A stretch of DNA of 64,000 nucleotides from assembly GCA_029721435.1 (NCBI GenBank), contig CM056583.1, positions 86,195,620 to 86,259,619 on the forward strand, in the 5' to 3' direction. The DNA comes from Gymnothorax reevesii. Its lineage: Eukaryota > Chordata > Actinopteri > Anguilliformes > Muraenidae. Position numbers and translations under genes: made by a program. The notes beneath the pieces are model-generated. The model ran no database searches. It was not told the DNA's origin and saw only the letters and a list, made by a program, of their open reading frames with translations. Positions 39,446 through 51,751 of this stretch are shown here, in pieces. Position 1 is the first letter of the stretch; each line of letters begins with the position of its first letter.

Positions 39446-40019
39446 AAAAGCTAATTTTGCCTACCGGGGTGCCACATCCACTTTTTTGACCCCAAAGAAA
39501 ATCAAAACTGTTTGAGGCAAAATTTGTTATGTCCTCATTTGGCACCAAAAGTAACATTCTGTCAAAATTTGAGGAAAATCCATGACTGTTCCCATGGGAG
39601 CCCTGGTTGACTACAAGTGGAATGACCCCACCCTATAGCCAACAGATAATGTGCTGAAACAGTAAATAAGTCAATACACTCTAAATTTTATTGAGCTAAA
39701 TTATGTAACGTTCACTTATGGTAAATTAGTGTAAGATGCCTCCGCTCTATCTTTTTTAAATATTCCCAAAACTTCACAGAATGAGGAATTTAGGTTCAGT
39801 GAAACTGAGTTTCTTTTGTATTTCATTCATTCTACCTCCGCCAGGAGATTAAATGTATTCATTGGCATTTGTTTATTTGTTCCTTTGTCATTTAATGGGA
39901 TATCTCAAAAATTTAAGGATGGATGTCATTTAAATTAGACACTGTGCTAAGGAGGAGGTAACTACATTTTGTGGAAGATTCGACTCATATTTATGATCCA
40001 GGATCTGAAAGAATTTTTT

Positions 40020-40505
40020 GCTCATCACAACAGCAGGTTTTGCAGTAGAAGAGTCTGGGTGCTGAATTGGCCTGCCTGCAGTCCAGACCTTTCACCAGGA
40101 GAAAACAATTTGTGCATCATAAAATGAAAAACCGGCAAAGAAGACCCAGGTCTGTTGAGCAGCTAGAATCCTATATCAGACGAGTGGGACATTATTCCCC
40201 TAAAACTCCAGCAATTGGTCTCTTCACTCCCCAGACATTTACAGACTGTTGTTAAAAGAGAAGGGATGCTACACAATGGTAAATATAGCCCTGTCCCAAC
40301 TTTTTTGAGATGTGTTGCTGCCATCCACTTGTAAATGTGCTAATATTTTTCATGAAATAGTAAAATGTCTCACTTTCAACATGTAATATGTTGTCAATGT
40401 TCTATTTTAAATAAAATGTGGGTTTATGAGATTTGCAAATCATTGCATTCTGTTTTTATTCACATTTCACACAGCATCCCAACTTTTCTGGAGTTGGAGT
40501 TGTTA
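40020..40505 (+). mobile_element. Tc1-like 3' remnant
   Basis: GCAGTAGAAGAGTCTGGGTG, CTGAATTGGCCTGCCTGCAG matches the DDE-region segment of the element at 2701-4253. The remnant continues to a right terminal repeat (CCCAACTTTTTTGAGA, then TTCACACAGCATCCCAACTT). It lacks the 5' two thirds. Confidence 0.8.
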
Positions 40506-41499
40506 AATTTTTTGGTCAAAATGTATTGAAAAATACTATTGTAGGCAATGAGAATTTTTTTAAAAATCATTCCCCCAAGTGTATTGAGGTAAAAATATGG
40601 GTAATAATCAAAAACACTGAAAAAATCAATTTTTTTTATAAGAACTGAAAGGTGTCACAACTTTCATTTTTTTGACTCTTGCATAGCCTGAATGCATATT
40701 TGAAGGCTCATTCCATGATTATTGATAAAAAAAAAAATGTTTAAACTGGTTGGAGGCAGTGGTTCCAGCATATAAGGTGACATGAACTTTAAGCAGTGCC
40801 ACAGTGTTCAACACGATGGTACAACAGAAGCAGTTCTCTTCGATTATTTGTAGCCGCATTGTGGCCTTATACAGCATCACGTATGTTAAATGCTATCATG
40901 GCACTGTAAGAAACACCATCAAGCATTTCAAAGAGATCAGTTTACTGAAAATTAGTGCAGAACGGAATGTTTGTTATCTGTGTGAAAAAAAAGTGACAAG
41001 TGAAAAAAAATAGTGCCATGGGTACTGTAGCTCACCTGGACTGTTTGCACTTGTACAGGCTGTTTAATAATGCTATGAACAAACTTTGGCGTCCTCAAGG
41101 GTAGAAAAATATGTGCCAAGTTTAAGCTTTTTATATCCAGAGGTTTCAGAGAAAAACACCTTCAAAAGTGGCAGAGGCCAAAGTGCTGAGGTCAAATCAA
41201 GGTCAAATTGACAAAAAACCCCTCAAATTTGTTTTAGGGCTTGCGTTCATCTACCCATATACCAAATATCAGCTTAATCGCTTCAAAAACTGCTTTACAA
41301 TGGCTCCATACGTCATTTAAATATGGCCGCCACGGCATCCATGTGTGAAATTGGATCGGAACGACATGAATGAACTTCAGTGTCCTCATGGGTAAGAGCA
41401 TGTTCCCCAAGTTTCCACTTCGGTCCAGTGGTTTCAGAGAAGAAGATATTTACTGCTGACAAAGAAAACGGTAGATAGACGGCACCTTCGGTCCAGATG

Positions 41500-41640
41500 A
41501 GCTAAAAAATTGTCAGTTGACAGTGCGACAACTCCATGAAACTGTTAATAGGGCCAGAAGTGAAGAGATGAAAGTATCAAGGTCTACTGTTTCCAGACGC
41601 CTGCATGAAAATGGTCTAGGCCTCGTTTTTTAAAAACATC
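41500..41640 (+). pseudogene. Tc1-like transposase helix-turn-helix fragment
   Basis: The plus strand reads RQLHETVNRARSEEMKVSRS then TVSRRLHENGLGL, the second N-terminal helix-turn-helix of Tc1 transposases. It stops shortly after and joins the repeat shared with 22265-22460. Confidence 0.65.
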
Positions 41641-41800
41641 TTAAGGCAGAGATGATCTGAGAATCCCTCGCACGACGCATTTTATGTTTGTGGAGTGTTC
41701 CCGAAAACCATCAAAACTTAAGACGCTCTCAGAAATCGTCGTCTATCTATGAGTGCTGAAGATCACGATCAGGAAGTGAAGCTTCTGAATTCCAGTAGCT
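41640..41800. repeat. dispersed repeat shared with 22265-22460
   Basis: Common words in the same order: CATCTTAAGGCA, GATGAT, GACTCCCTC/GAATCCCTC, TGCATTTTA/CGCATTTTATG, GTGGAGTGTT.CCGAAAACCAT, ACTTAAGACGCTC.CAGAAATCGT, GTGCTGAAGA. Unclassified family. Confidence 0.75.
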
Positions 41801-42042
41801 CACAACATGGTACAATTTTTTCCGCATTCAATCAGCTTTAAAACATTTAAAAAATGCGGTCGTGCCGACTCAGGTCCACGTGTTAAGTTTTTTTTGGTAA
41901 AAATTAAACTCTGTCTACAACCAGTGACATTACCATAACGCAGGTTACTCTCAACCTGTTTCTGATGAAGACAATTAATTAATCAGACAATTAATTGAAT
42001 TAATTTACTTAGCAAATAGGCTCCCAACAAGGAGCTTTGCCA

Positions 42043-42350
42043 TTAACCCTCCATTAACCAGCGTAGCATTTCTGCTACATGAAGTACAAGGGTTAACTGC
42101 CTGGACCCCCTGTTGGTTTTGTCTCTTATTGCCAAATAAACATTTGAGAATAACTTGAATGGTCCGTCACCTTAATTTTTTCATTTGCATTATTACATAA
42201 TGTAGCAGATCTGCTACAATTTGGAAAGGTGGGCCAAATGTGTCAATTTTTTTGTCAACTGTTTTTCAAAAAATGGCCCAAAATAAACATTTTTGCATAG
42301 GGAAATCATTTTAACACCATTGGAAATGGGTTTGGTTAATAGAGGGTTAA
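42043..42350. mobile_element. piggyBac-type MITE, second family
   Basis: TTAA at 42043-42046 and 42347-42350. Termini are TTAACCCTCCATTAACCAG and the inverse of TTAACCCTCTATTAACCAAA. 308 bp, non-coding, with internal inverted TGTAGCA/TGCTACA words. Confidence 0.85.
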
Positions 42351-43184
42351 TAATCACACGGGCTGGTCAGCCTCGAATTCAAGTTTCGGCTCCATTCTTA
42401 TTTTTCGGGGTCACAATTGTCCTGCGCATGTGCCTCCCGAGTACAGGCTCTGAGGAGCCTCTTGTTAAGACATGGCTTTGCCTCAAAGAGGAAGGCTACT
42501 ATATGAGATTGCATGCATGGCAATTAACCGAAATTTCTCAAAATGCCATCTTGAAGTAGATTTTTATGCAGTAAATGCTGCTGAGGATGGTATGTAGATA
42601 AGGTTTAGATTTTGTTTCTAATTAACGAGTGAGATCATTTCCATCCATACAATTTCATACTGTAGCCTTCTAACAACTTTCCCTGAAGCTGAGCTATAAA
42701 GACCTTATCAACAATTTTACAGTCATGAAACCAATTTCACAAATCATTCAATGACCAACTTTTTGACATACGAAGCATTAGTAATTTCATAAATTAATTA
42801 TTATCGCATTGTGCGAAACCAGTGTTCAACTGCGCTTTCCTGCAGATGTAGCCTATAAAAACAACAACAGCTAGAAAGCAATTATGCCTTTAAGGATCAG
42901 AGGCGATTTGCATGGCACGTAAACACCCTGTAACACTGGCGTTACCGCCCTGGGGATGCTGGGGTTTAGGATGTTAAGTGGATAGTGACACATTTTTTGT
43001 TATTTTGGTTCTGTTGTCCCAGTCAATCACTGGATCTGAATCCAATTTAAAATATATTATATTTACTGAGGATTAGACACAAGGCAAAAAGTAATCAAAA
43101 CAAGTAAGAACTGAAGATGGCTGCATTACAAGCCTGGCATAGCATCACAGGGAAGGTGCTCAGCCCCTGGGGATGTCCATGTGT

Positions 43185-43400
43185 CTAAGATAGGGGTCCT
43201 CAACTATCCCAGAAGGGGACGGTGTGGGGTCCTAGGCTTTCATTCCGACCACTCTAGTTACACACCTGATTCCACTAACCAAGGTCTCTAGAAAACACTC
43301 TAGGAGTTGATAACTATAATCAGGTGAGTAACTTCTTGGTTGGAATGAAAGTCGGCACCCCCACCTGTGTTTTCTGGGTAAGATTGAGGACCCCAGGGGC
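43185..43400. mobile_element. hAT-like MITE, imperfect ends
   Basis: GGGGTCCTCAACTATCCCAG at the left is inverted as TTGAGGACCCC at the right, and GGCTTTCATTCCGACC pairs with GGTTGGAATGAAAG. The target duplication is not clear. Confidence 0.6.
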
Positions 43401-43893
43401 CTATGGCACAATGGCAGGATAAAGGATTAGCCCAGGATCGGCACGGGATTAGCCTGATCTCAAGGCCCATTTCGGTTGCACAGAGCGTGTGAGCTAAGCC
43501 ATGGCACTAGTTACTATGGAAACACAGTCTATGGAGCTAGCCAGCTCCGGAGCAAGCTTACGAACTAGCTAAGCTCCTGTCTGCAGCCAATTTCACCTCA
43601 CCTCATTCAGCAGTCACCCAAATTGAAAATCAATATCCTTAACAGTCATTCTGAATTGTCAACTACACATTGCTATCTCAAATATAATTGGGCCAGAGTA
43701 ATTATTTTAGAAACTTGTGACCATTGATGTCAGTATAATAGCCAATATTTGATCATTATATTCAAGTATCCATGTATCCAGTGACCATCACAGTTTAATC
43801 AGTCCCCCTTCCAGGTCACATTTTAACCATATTTAGAATCCGTCATCATCTGATTTGTCCTTATTCCCCAAGTTGAGATCAGAGTAGAAGATG

Positions 43894-43976
43894 AGCAGTG
43901 CTGTATGAAGTAGGTTACGGTGTTTCAGCGCGGTCTTAGATCGCGGCAGTAACCCCCTACCCACAGCACTGCTGCT
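43894..43976. other. compact 83-nt hairpin
   Basis: AGCAGTGCTGT pairs with ACAGCACTGCTGCT. Further in, GTAGG-TTAC pairs with GTAAC-CCCCTAC, and the apical part has its own GCG-GTC...GATCGC stem. The A+T-poor, multi-step stem stands out in an A+T-rich intron. It could be a structured RNA precursor, a fold-back repeat, or chance. Confidence 0.45.
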
Positions 43977-44464
43977 ACTTTTCTCCATCTTTATTCAGAC
44001 TGCAACGGGTAAGGTAAAGTCGTTACTTTAGTGCTGGACACAAGCACAATGTCGCTCGCTTCGCAATCCTGGAATCAAACATTTTCTGGAAGCTCCTTGA
44101 CGTAATTTTCTGGCGCTAATATTTCACTTTTTAATTTGAGTATGCCTCCATCAGAGGTGATTAAAAGCAGAAAGTAAACTCAATGTACAATGAGTTTATA
44201 CAATGTTGTAGAACTTATTTATTTTACTGCAACTTCCTCAGAGTCCTCAAACACTTTATCTATGAGGGATTACTTCAGTCTGCAGTCACCCGACCTAGCA
44301 TTGTGCCCTATATGGTGGAATGTACCATGGATATGAGCATGTTCTTTTTAACTGAATTTGAGAATTGAAGCTCACACACCAAGTCAGGAGCTCAAGATGC
44401 TGCGTTAAAAAGAGCAGAAATTATGGGAGATTGGGACCTGTACACTTTATGTAAGACTCCAATG

Positions 44465-44753
44465 CAGAGGTGGGCAATGAGGTCCATGGACTTACTCCCA
44501 GCAACTGGTCATTAATTACTGCAGTCAAACTGGTGTGTGAAATCTCCCATTTTAGTCACATTAGTTGTAATGCTCATGAATGACTACTAAAGACTATCCC
44601 TGTCTTCTAGAATGAAACATTTTACTGTAATATACTCAATTGAGTAAACTAATGTTTGTGTGCACAGCCAATTAGCTAATTTAGTCAGGGTAACCCATGG
44701 AACAGAAATGTGTCGACACACTGGCCTGCTGAGACCAGAATTTCCTACCCCTG
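44465..44753. mobile_element. hAT-type MITE
   Basis: Ends are CAGAGGTGGGCAATGAGGTC and the inverse of CAGGGGTAGGAAATTCTGGTC. Flanks CTCCAATG (44457-44464) and CTCTAAAA (44754-44761) could be a decayed 8-bp duplication of the nTCTnnAn type. Confidence 0.65.
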
Positions 44754-44846
44754 CTCTAAAATCACAAAGCTTGGTTAGGCCAGTTGAGAAATTTTTAGCA
44801 CTTTACATGTGTGCAGGTTTAATGCAATGTCACTGATGCCCTTTGA

Positions 44847-45062
<216 letters not shown>

Positions 45063-45118
45063 TGATTATACTTGATAGCCATCCTGTTTTTCTTTATTCT
45101 TCTTCATCTTTTTTTATC

Positions 45119-45520
45119 TTAATGTGTAATATCTAAAATCTTATCTAAAACAGCTTTCAGTTGAATCATCCACTTGAACTTTCTGGAAGTTGCCAATACT
45201 AGAAAGGAGTTGCTCTCATGCTTACAGGCTAAAAGAGAAACTTTCCTCTCAGGGTCTTGATCTTCTTTGCCCCGAATTAAGTAAACATCGAAGATAAAAG
45301 GTACTGTTGGATACCATTTGGTCATCTCTGGGGTCAGCTGTTTGAGTAGTCTTCTTCTCTCTTTATATTTTGTGTGATTAAGAATAACTTCCTGTATCAT
45401 CCTTGACCTGCTTCTTGTCTTTTTACGCCATCTTTTGTCCAGAATGAGTTGAATGAGTGTCTTCTGTACAAAGTATGTAATGTAACTCTGTGAGATGGTG
45501 TTTGAATTGAATCGGCACAC
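45119..45520 (-). CDS. unidentified open frame in galt intron 10
   Basis: 133 codons are open on the minus strand, ending at a TAA. There is no ATG at the start; the first in-frame ATG is in RSRMIQEVILN. The composition is protein-like: a basic stretch (DKRWRKKTRSRSR), a KYKERRRLLKQLTPEM helix-like segment, then KWYPTVPFIFDVYLIRGKED and a C-terminal KFKWMIQLKAVLDKILDI. I do not recognise a family. It has no visible splice acceptor or promoter. It could be a fragment of a transposon ORF, a retrocopy, an antisense gene exon, or chance, since a frame of this length is expected a few times in 64 kb of A+T-rich DNA. Confidence 0.25.
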   Translation of the reverse strand: MCRFNSNTISQSYITYFVQKTLIQLILDKRWRKKTRSRSRMIQEVILNHTKYKERRRLLKQLTPEMTKWYPTVPFIFDVYLIRGKEDQDPERKVSLLACKHESNSFLVLATSRKFKWMIQLKAVLDKILDITH

Positions 45521-47314
45521 ATATACAAGGACAGTTACATTGTGTATGTTAAAGATACATACAACTCCATTGTCTGGCCAAATCTATCTTTCAGTCTCTG
45601 CATTTTAAACAGTGTTGCAGCCAGTAATTGCTAAGGAAATTATCAGGCATCATGTTTTAAAGCTAACTCCACATTATGTGTAGCATAAATGTAATTTTGC
45701 TGTCTGGATGCAGAAATGGCACAAAAACATCAAATGCCTGAAAAGCGGAGTGAAGCACTTACCTGCATCTCATCCTCAAACACAGATAATGTCCCAGCAT
45801 TGATAGGAGTCCTGTTGATAAATTCTGGTAGGTCTGAAAGCCTGTAATTATTGCTAGAATTACCTAAAAGAACATTTTCCCCAATTGTTGCCGTTGGTTT
45901 CCTTCCGCTAATTTATTTTTGTAACAGAATTTCTGAAGAAATCCGTGTCAGGAGGCCCTGACCTGTTCTTTTACACCAGGAAGTGAGCAGGCGATGCTCT
46001 CAGCAGCCACACAGAGAAAACCTTTAAGGATATTTGTCACATTTTATAACTGCTACATTTCATTTGTAACTCCTGCCAAACCAAGTTTGAAGAAACTGGA
46101 GAACTTGGAGTGACTTAGAGCTTCTGGAAGAGAATAATTTTCAGATGAACAGTTACAACCAGATGTTTTAAGGGCAGTCGAGCTTTTAATGCTGCATGCG
46201 CTCCATTGCATGCTGACAGTCGGAATTTCACGGGCATCTGTTGGGTCATCAGAGACACTGTAATATGATGTTCAGTCCTGTGCTATTAAAATAACCACTA
46301 GATACGGTTGGCTTGTGCAGTCTAATAAAAGCTGAAGTTACGAGAGCCAGCGCAGTCATACAAGAACACTTCCATATTTAATTTAGTTCATACCTATTAA
46401 ACACGTGTCATTATCGAAATATTCAGGGAAATGCCCCTTGTTTGATTTCACATACTTTAATGGCCAATGTTCCCATTGGTTCAGGCCATGCATTATAGTT
46501 GCCCTAGAAGCTGCACTTGCACATGTTGAAGGAAATATGAGCGTCAGCTAATTTATAATCACCTAGCTTTTTTATTGTAAAACTTGAAACTATCTTATCT
46601 TGACAAAATAGACAGTTGACATATATTGACTCAAAAGTGTCATCAATTCTAGCCAATGTAAAGATTGCTTGAGTGAGGTTTTTGCAATTTAAAATCACTG
46701 CTGTGGAAGTGTGATTCATTCTATGCTTGAAGTGGTAGAACCAAAGCTATGAAATCATTAAAATTTCTCTTCACAGATTTCCTCATTTACAATATTTGGA
46801 TGACCTTCTGTGAACTTTCTGTGCAGATATGCAGGAGGAAACCTGGCTATTTGATGATTTTTCCTCTCGCTGACAACTGTGTGGATTTGTTGTCCATACC
46901 TTCACTTGACCTTCACTCAAAAAATTGTCAATTTTGTCAACCGGTTTCACTGAACTGCATCATTCATAAATCTTGTTAACAAATCTTGCAATTATCCTGA
47001 AGGTTCTTCAATTTTTCTCTTAGGACGACATTTTCAATTGAATCCAGAAGTACGTTTTTTGAGAATCCATTGAGAGTTTGGCAAATATTCTTTTGCCAGA
47101 ATCCAAATTTGACATTAGACTGATATAAAAACTTTGTAATTCCCATAAGTAAATAGATGCTTTTACCTTTGTGTCTGATCTTTGTGATAATGGCTGGGTG
47201 CTTTTCGCTCATCTGAGAAACGGGCTCCAAATGACAGATGTGACAACAAAGACCCTGTACTGTTTCACATCTTGCGACTTGTTTGCTGGAAGAATGTGAC
47301 AAAATTACACCTGA

Positions 47315-48880
47315 GAGTGCTGTGAAAAAGTATTGGCCCCTTTTCCATTTCTTCTGTTTTCACATTCTAGTCACACTTACATATTTCAGATCCTCAAAAC
47401 ATTTTTGTATTGGTCAGAATTAAACACAAAGTATACCTGAGTTAACATAAAATGCAGTTTTGAAGTGATGATTTAATTTATTGAGGGAAAAAGCTATCCA
47501 ACCCTACCTGGCTTTACGCAAATAAATACTTGTCCCCTTAGTTGCTAAATTCAACCAATTAAAGAAATATGATTGGAAAACTGGGTTCAGTTTCATTTGA
47601 CACTCCCAGACATGGTGACTGTCTGCCCTTTTGAGTCTAAACATCACTAAAATAAATACAGACTGTCTGACAAGTAAGCAAAAAGCAGCACATGATGCCA
47701 CAGCCTGTTGAAATTCAAGATCAAATACTGAATTTAACCCGCAATTTAATCGCTGTTAGATTGCATGTGGATAGAATCCGTGTCTTCAGTTGCCAATTAC
47801 AATAATTGGAAAAGACATCAATAAAGGAAAATGATTGAGATCGAGCCAGGACTAAAAGGGACGTGTCTTCGCCCCCCTGTAGCTCCGCCACTGCTCTAAA
47901 GCAAAGTGCTGTAACTGTCTACGCAGCGCTTTATAGGTTAAAGGAACATCGCTTCCTGTTTTCTGTTTGTAATACACAGCAATTGTATTAGTCATTGCCA
48001 GTGTTTGTATTACTATCTATTTTTTGTGACACCTCTGTTCCTCCTTTTTTTTTTTGATCTGCAGCACACGTGCCTGCTGCCGTGCAGTTTGGCATAATGA
48101 AGATACCAAGTCCATCCTTGCACCTGAGTCCAGTCCTGAACTTCCTGTCCTCCGTACAAGACACAATCCCTTACACCACAATAGGAACATCATATCAATA
48201 CGGTGGTGATAGTGTGATGGTCTGGGGCCGCTTAGCTGCATCAGGACCTGGCCGACATGCCATAATTGATGGAACCATGAATTTTGTGATCTCCCGGGAA
48301 ATCCTGAAGGAGAATGTTTGGCCACCTGTTCATGACTTACAGCTCAAGTGCAGTTGGGTTATGCAGCAGGACAATGATTCTGAACATATACGCATGTTCA
48401 CCTCTGATTGGCTCAAGCGATGCAAAATAAAATCTTTGTTCTAAGTCAAGGTTTTGACTTGAATCTGATTGAGCTGGGGTGGCATGACCTTAAACAGGCC
48501 GTTCATTCTGGAAAATCCTTCAATGTGGTTGAATCAAAACAATTCTGCAAAGAACAGTGGGCCAGAATTCCTCTAGAGCGAAGTGAAAGACTTGTTGCCA
48601 GTTATTGCAAACATTTGAGTCCAGTTGGTACTGCTAAGTGCGGCCCAACCAGGTGTCGGGTAACAATTATTTTTTCACATGGGTGACATTGATTTTCAAT
48701 AATTCATTACTTTCAGTAAATTAAATGATCATTTTAAAACTGCATTTTTTGTGTTTGCATTTTTTTTTGTTGTCTTTGTGTTATATTTAAATTTGTTGGA
48801 TTCGCTGAAACTTTTAAATATGAAACAGAGCAACAGTAGAAGAAATTGGGAAGGGGGCAAATACTTTTTCACAGCATTAA
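47315..48880 (+). mobile_element. Tc1-like transposon, second family
   Basis: Terminal repeats: GTGCTGTGAAAAAGTATTGG, CCCCTTTTCCATTTCTTCTG at the left and the inverse (AGAAATTGGGAAGGGGGCAA, ATACTTTTTCACAGCATTA) at the right. About 1.55 kb. The interior holds plus-strand DDE transposase pieces, and the N-terminal half is unrecognisable or replaced. It lies in galt intron 10. Confidence 0.88.
48070..48686 (+). pseudogene. Tc1-like transposase DDE half, broken
   Basis: The first frame, 48070-48444: YGGDSVMVWGRLAASGPGRH...WVMQQDNDSEHI, containing the second catalytic Asp of the DDE triad (QQDN). The frame shifts near 48410-48440 into QGFDLNLIELGWHDLKQAVH, which corresponds to SPDLNPIExxW and supplies the third acidic residue. 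The C-terminal end follows to 48686. One frameshift and lack of the N-terminal DNA-binding half make it inactive. Confidence 0.85.
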
Positions 48881-49112
48881 AATCACTTGATGTGTCCTCA
48901 GACCCAAAACGTTTATTAAGTGCTGTGAAAAGGAATGGCAACATTGCAAAGTGAGAAAATACTGTCTCAATGTTTTTTGAAATATGTTTCAAGAATCAAA
49001 AATGGAATGTATTAATTTTGGAAAATCTATAAAACTAATGCAGTGAAACATATGATATGAGGTTGTATATTCTGGCTCATGTTTCATCATACCTCACTTT
49101 CTCGGTTCACAG

Positions 49113-49211
49113 GCGGCACTGAGACTGAGGAACCTTCCGGAGGACCACTTCAAGACCAGAAGCAGAGAAGGAGGGATGACTGTAGAGAAGGGATTACCCT
49201 GTGGACCGTAG
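49113..49211 (+). CDS. galt: galt exon 11, terminal exon
   Basis: Acceptor CTCGGTTCACAG; phase 0 from exon 10. It reads AALRLRNLPEDHFKTRSREG then GMTVEKGLPCGP and stops at TAG 49209-49211. Human exon 11 starts AAERLRALPEVHY, so the first 12 residues are conserved and the tail is lineage-specific. Glu to Leu at the third residue is unusual. The frame is open. Confidence 0.88.
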   Translation, partial: AALRLRNLPEDHFKTRSREGGMTVEKGLPCGP

Positions 49212-49270
49212 TGATGAAAGACAAGAGCTTCCTTCACTATCCCTCTTGGCTCATTTCTCTCGAAAAGGGA

Positions 49271-49276
49271 AATAAA
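49271..49276 (+). promoter_or_regulatory. AATAAA, candidate galt polyadenylation signal
   Basis: AATAAA lies about 60 nt after the galt stop codon, in the expected position for a short 3' UTR. Confidence 0.5.
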
Positions 49277-49279
49277 AAG

Positions 49280-50294
49280 ATTATCCAATGAACCAAAAAG
49301 ACGTACTCAAAGCTAAAGGCGAGCGTTGTATGTTCAGTCATTTAGCTATTGATTTTTTGTGGCTAAATGAGCTGACAGAGGCAAAGTATTTAGCAGCCAT
49401 ATAAATGAACTGGGTTGAAGAAATATGACTTGAAAGATGCAGCGCATTACTGTACATCATAAAATCTGAAAAAATCGATATGCCATGAGCCGTCGCCGCA
49501 GCATATCCCCATGTGCAGCAGAGGATAATTGGTTTAGCCTTTGAAGTTATTTCATTTTTTGATCTCGCACACAATAAAAAAGACAAAATGTTATGCTCCC
49601 CACTTAAGCATTGTTCAAATATTTTTATAAAATATGGATAAATAATGCAATTAAAATACAAATGAATAGGAAGGGTACGGTCTTTGCCTTTATATTCTAA
49701 TTGCCGCTGGTAAGTTTTCTTTTCGGGACCAGCATTTCTCTCCTCACGCTTTTCAATGGAAGCAGTCTTTACTTTTCAATCTTACCTGTCAGAGATTTCT
49801 TTTTTTTTTTGTCTCCTATACTTGGCTGCCAAGCTGCTGTCAAATCTGTTTCCTCCTCTCTACACTTCATCACATTTTAAATTTTCCACAATCGGGAAAC
49901 AGTTTAGCACTAACAGCCAGCCCTTTGCCTCAATTCAATTGTTTACTTGTCAAATAAAAAAAAGCCACTCAGGTACAGTTCAGCACCATATTTGAATAAG
50001 TCATGATCTCATTTACTCATCTGGTCAGAAGGACAAGGAATATTGGAGACGTGGAGAGAAAATGTCGCCTGTTTTTTACTCTCCCGATTTGGAAAGTCAG
50101 GTTGTGTTCAAAATGGCTGTTCTTTGGGATAGTATTTCATATCACAGACTTTCCTTCAGAATGTTTGATGCCAAAAATATTCAGGAGATGAGGTTAGATG
50201 CTTCATAAACAGTATGACCAAATAAAATGTTGGGGTTCGCCTGTAGATTGAACTTAAGTGCCTTCATTGCACTGCCAAAAAAAGAAGTGCTTTT
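49280..50294. other. galt 3' flank, nothing recognised
   Basis: A+T-rich with no exon or repeat terminus. The human neighbour IL11RA was looked for in this flank and not seen. Confidence 0.4.
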
Positions 50295-50803
50295 TTAACC
50301 CTTAAATGCCCAACTATAGTTAGAGTCGAAAGAAAAATCTAGGTATTCAGTTAATATGTCCTGGGGAAGGGCTAGTAACAAACCAATAGCAATTTTTTAT
50401 TTTTGGTGACCTTTGACCACATTTTAGTTTTGTGACATATATGTCACAATGGGTATTTCGGGGACCTTATTGCTAAAATGAATTGAATGATAAAACAGTT
50501 GACATATAGTTGAAATATTCGGCATAGCTTATTTTTCATTAGCTTACCTGTTTGTCTACTTTATACAGTGATGAATGGGGGCTGATCTATCGTGTGGATT
50601 CCACCATGGGGGCGGCCATATTGGAAAGGTTTGCTGGTGCAGCCAGTATAGTGTCAGTTCCACTTTTATGCATCAGATGGCAGCACTGATGGTCTTAATA
50701 TGGCACTATGGGCATTAGGTTGTAAAATTTATGTGGGGTCAGTGGTTTTGACAACCCCCAAAATCGTGTGACAAATTTGTCACAGGGGCCATTTAAGGGT
50801 ATA
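50295..50803. mobile_element. piggyBac-type MITE, copy 2
   Basis: Close relative of 18721-19224 in the same orientation, sharing words such as AACCCTTAAATGCCCAACTA, TAGAGTCGAAAGAAAAATCTA and GATGAATGGG.GCTGATCTATC. The left TTAA is intact (50295-50298); at the right the TTAA has become TATA after GGG. Confidence 0.85.
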
Positions 50804-51751
50804 GAAATACATATTTTTATTCTCCTTGGCATGTATAAATATTTTTCAAAATTTTGTTTTCGATGATCAGTTACTCTTCAAACATAAATGAACCTAAGTA
50901 AGACAAATTAACAGCTTGTTAAAATCCAATGACTGCAACTGTGGCTGGAACAAAAATCAGCATACTGGCGGAGGCTCAGGGCCCCTGCTTTAGACGCCGT
51001 GAACGTAAGAGATGTGTTTGTTTTTCAGCGCATGATTTTCCACTCATTTACGAACGGTAAATTGCTCTGGACCTGAGTCTTTTTACCTACCATCTCTTCC
51101 AATGAGTTTAAACGCCAAGCACTCACGGTTGTAAGTTGGTGTCTGTTAAAACAAGTTAAAACGTGCGGAGACACACTGTTCATCATGGTCAGGTTCACAG
51201 CAGGCGATCAATCACACAAGAGAAAGGACGAGATCTGTATTTCAGTTGATCCCTGTTCAGAAACTGTTACTGTAAATATGTCACAATATTAGACACAGGC
51301 AGCAGAGCCACCTGTGGTCATAGCGATGTTTCAGTGCACCCTTCTCCATGCTTCTAAAAGATGTGAGTGTTGTGTAATGTCTGGCATTATTCATCCGCGA
51401 GCATGTCTCCTGCGTGCACAGCCCCTTAAGCCACTCACTGTTATTTTGTGAACATCAATGAGAATTAATTTTAATAAAGAATTAAATTTGAATAAATACT
51501 TTTGGTGCATTTTTTTCCTTCAAAATGTATCATATGCATGCAGGGTATTTGCTAAGGCTTTATTGGCCATGTTTTATCGCTCGTTTACTGAACACTTTGC
51601 CGATGTGAACTGGATACCTCGTCCTACTCCACATTTTAGTGGCCATGCAGTGTTTTAGCCATCATACGTTAGGAAATATTTCCCAGACTCTGGTCACGTG
51701 GACGTTGGTGGGATGTTTCAACTGATTGCGTTTATTTGTGGAAAAAGTACA
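50804..51751. other. non-coding, nothing recognised
   Basis: No exon or repeat signal was found. Confidence 0.4.
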
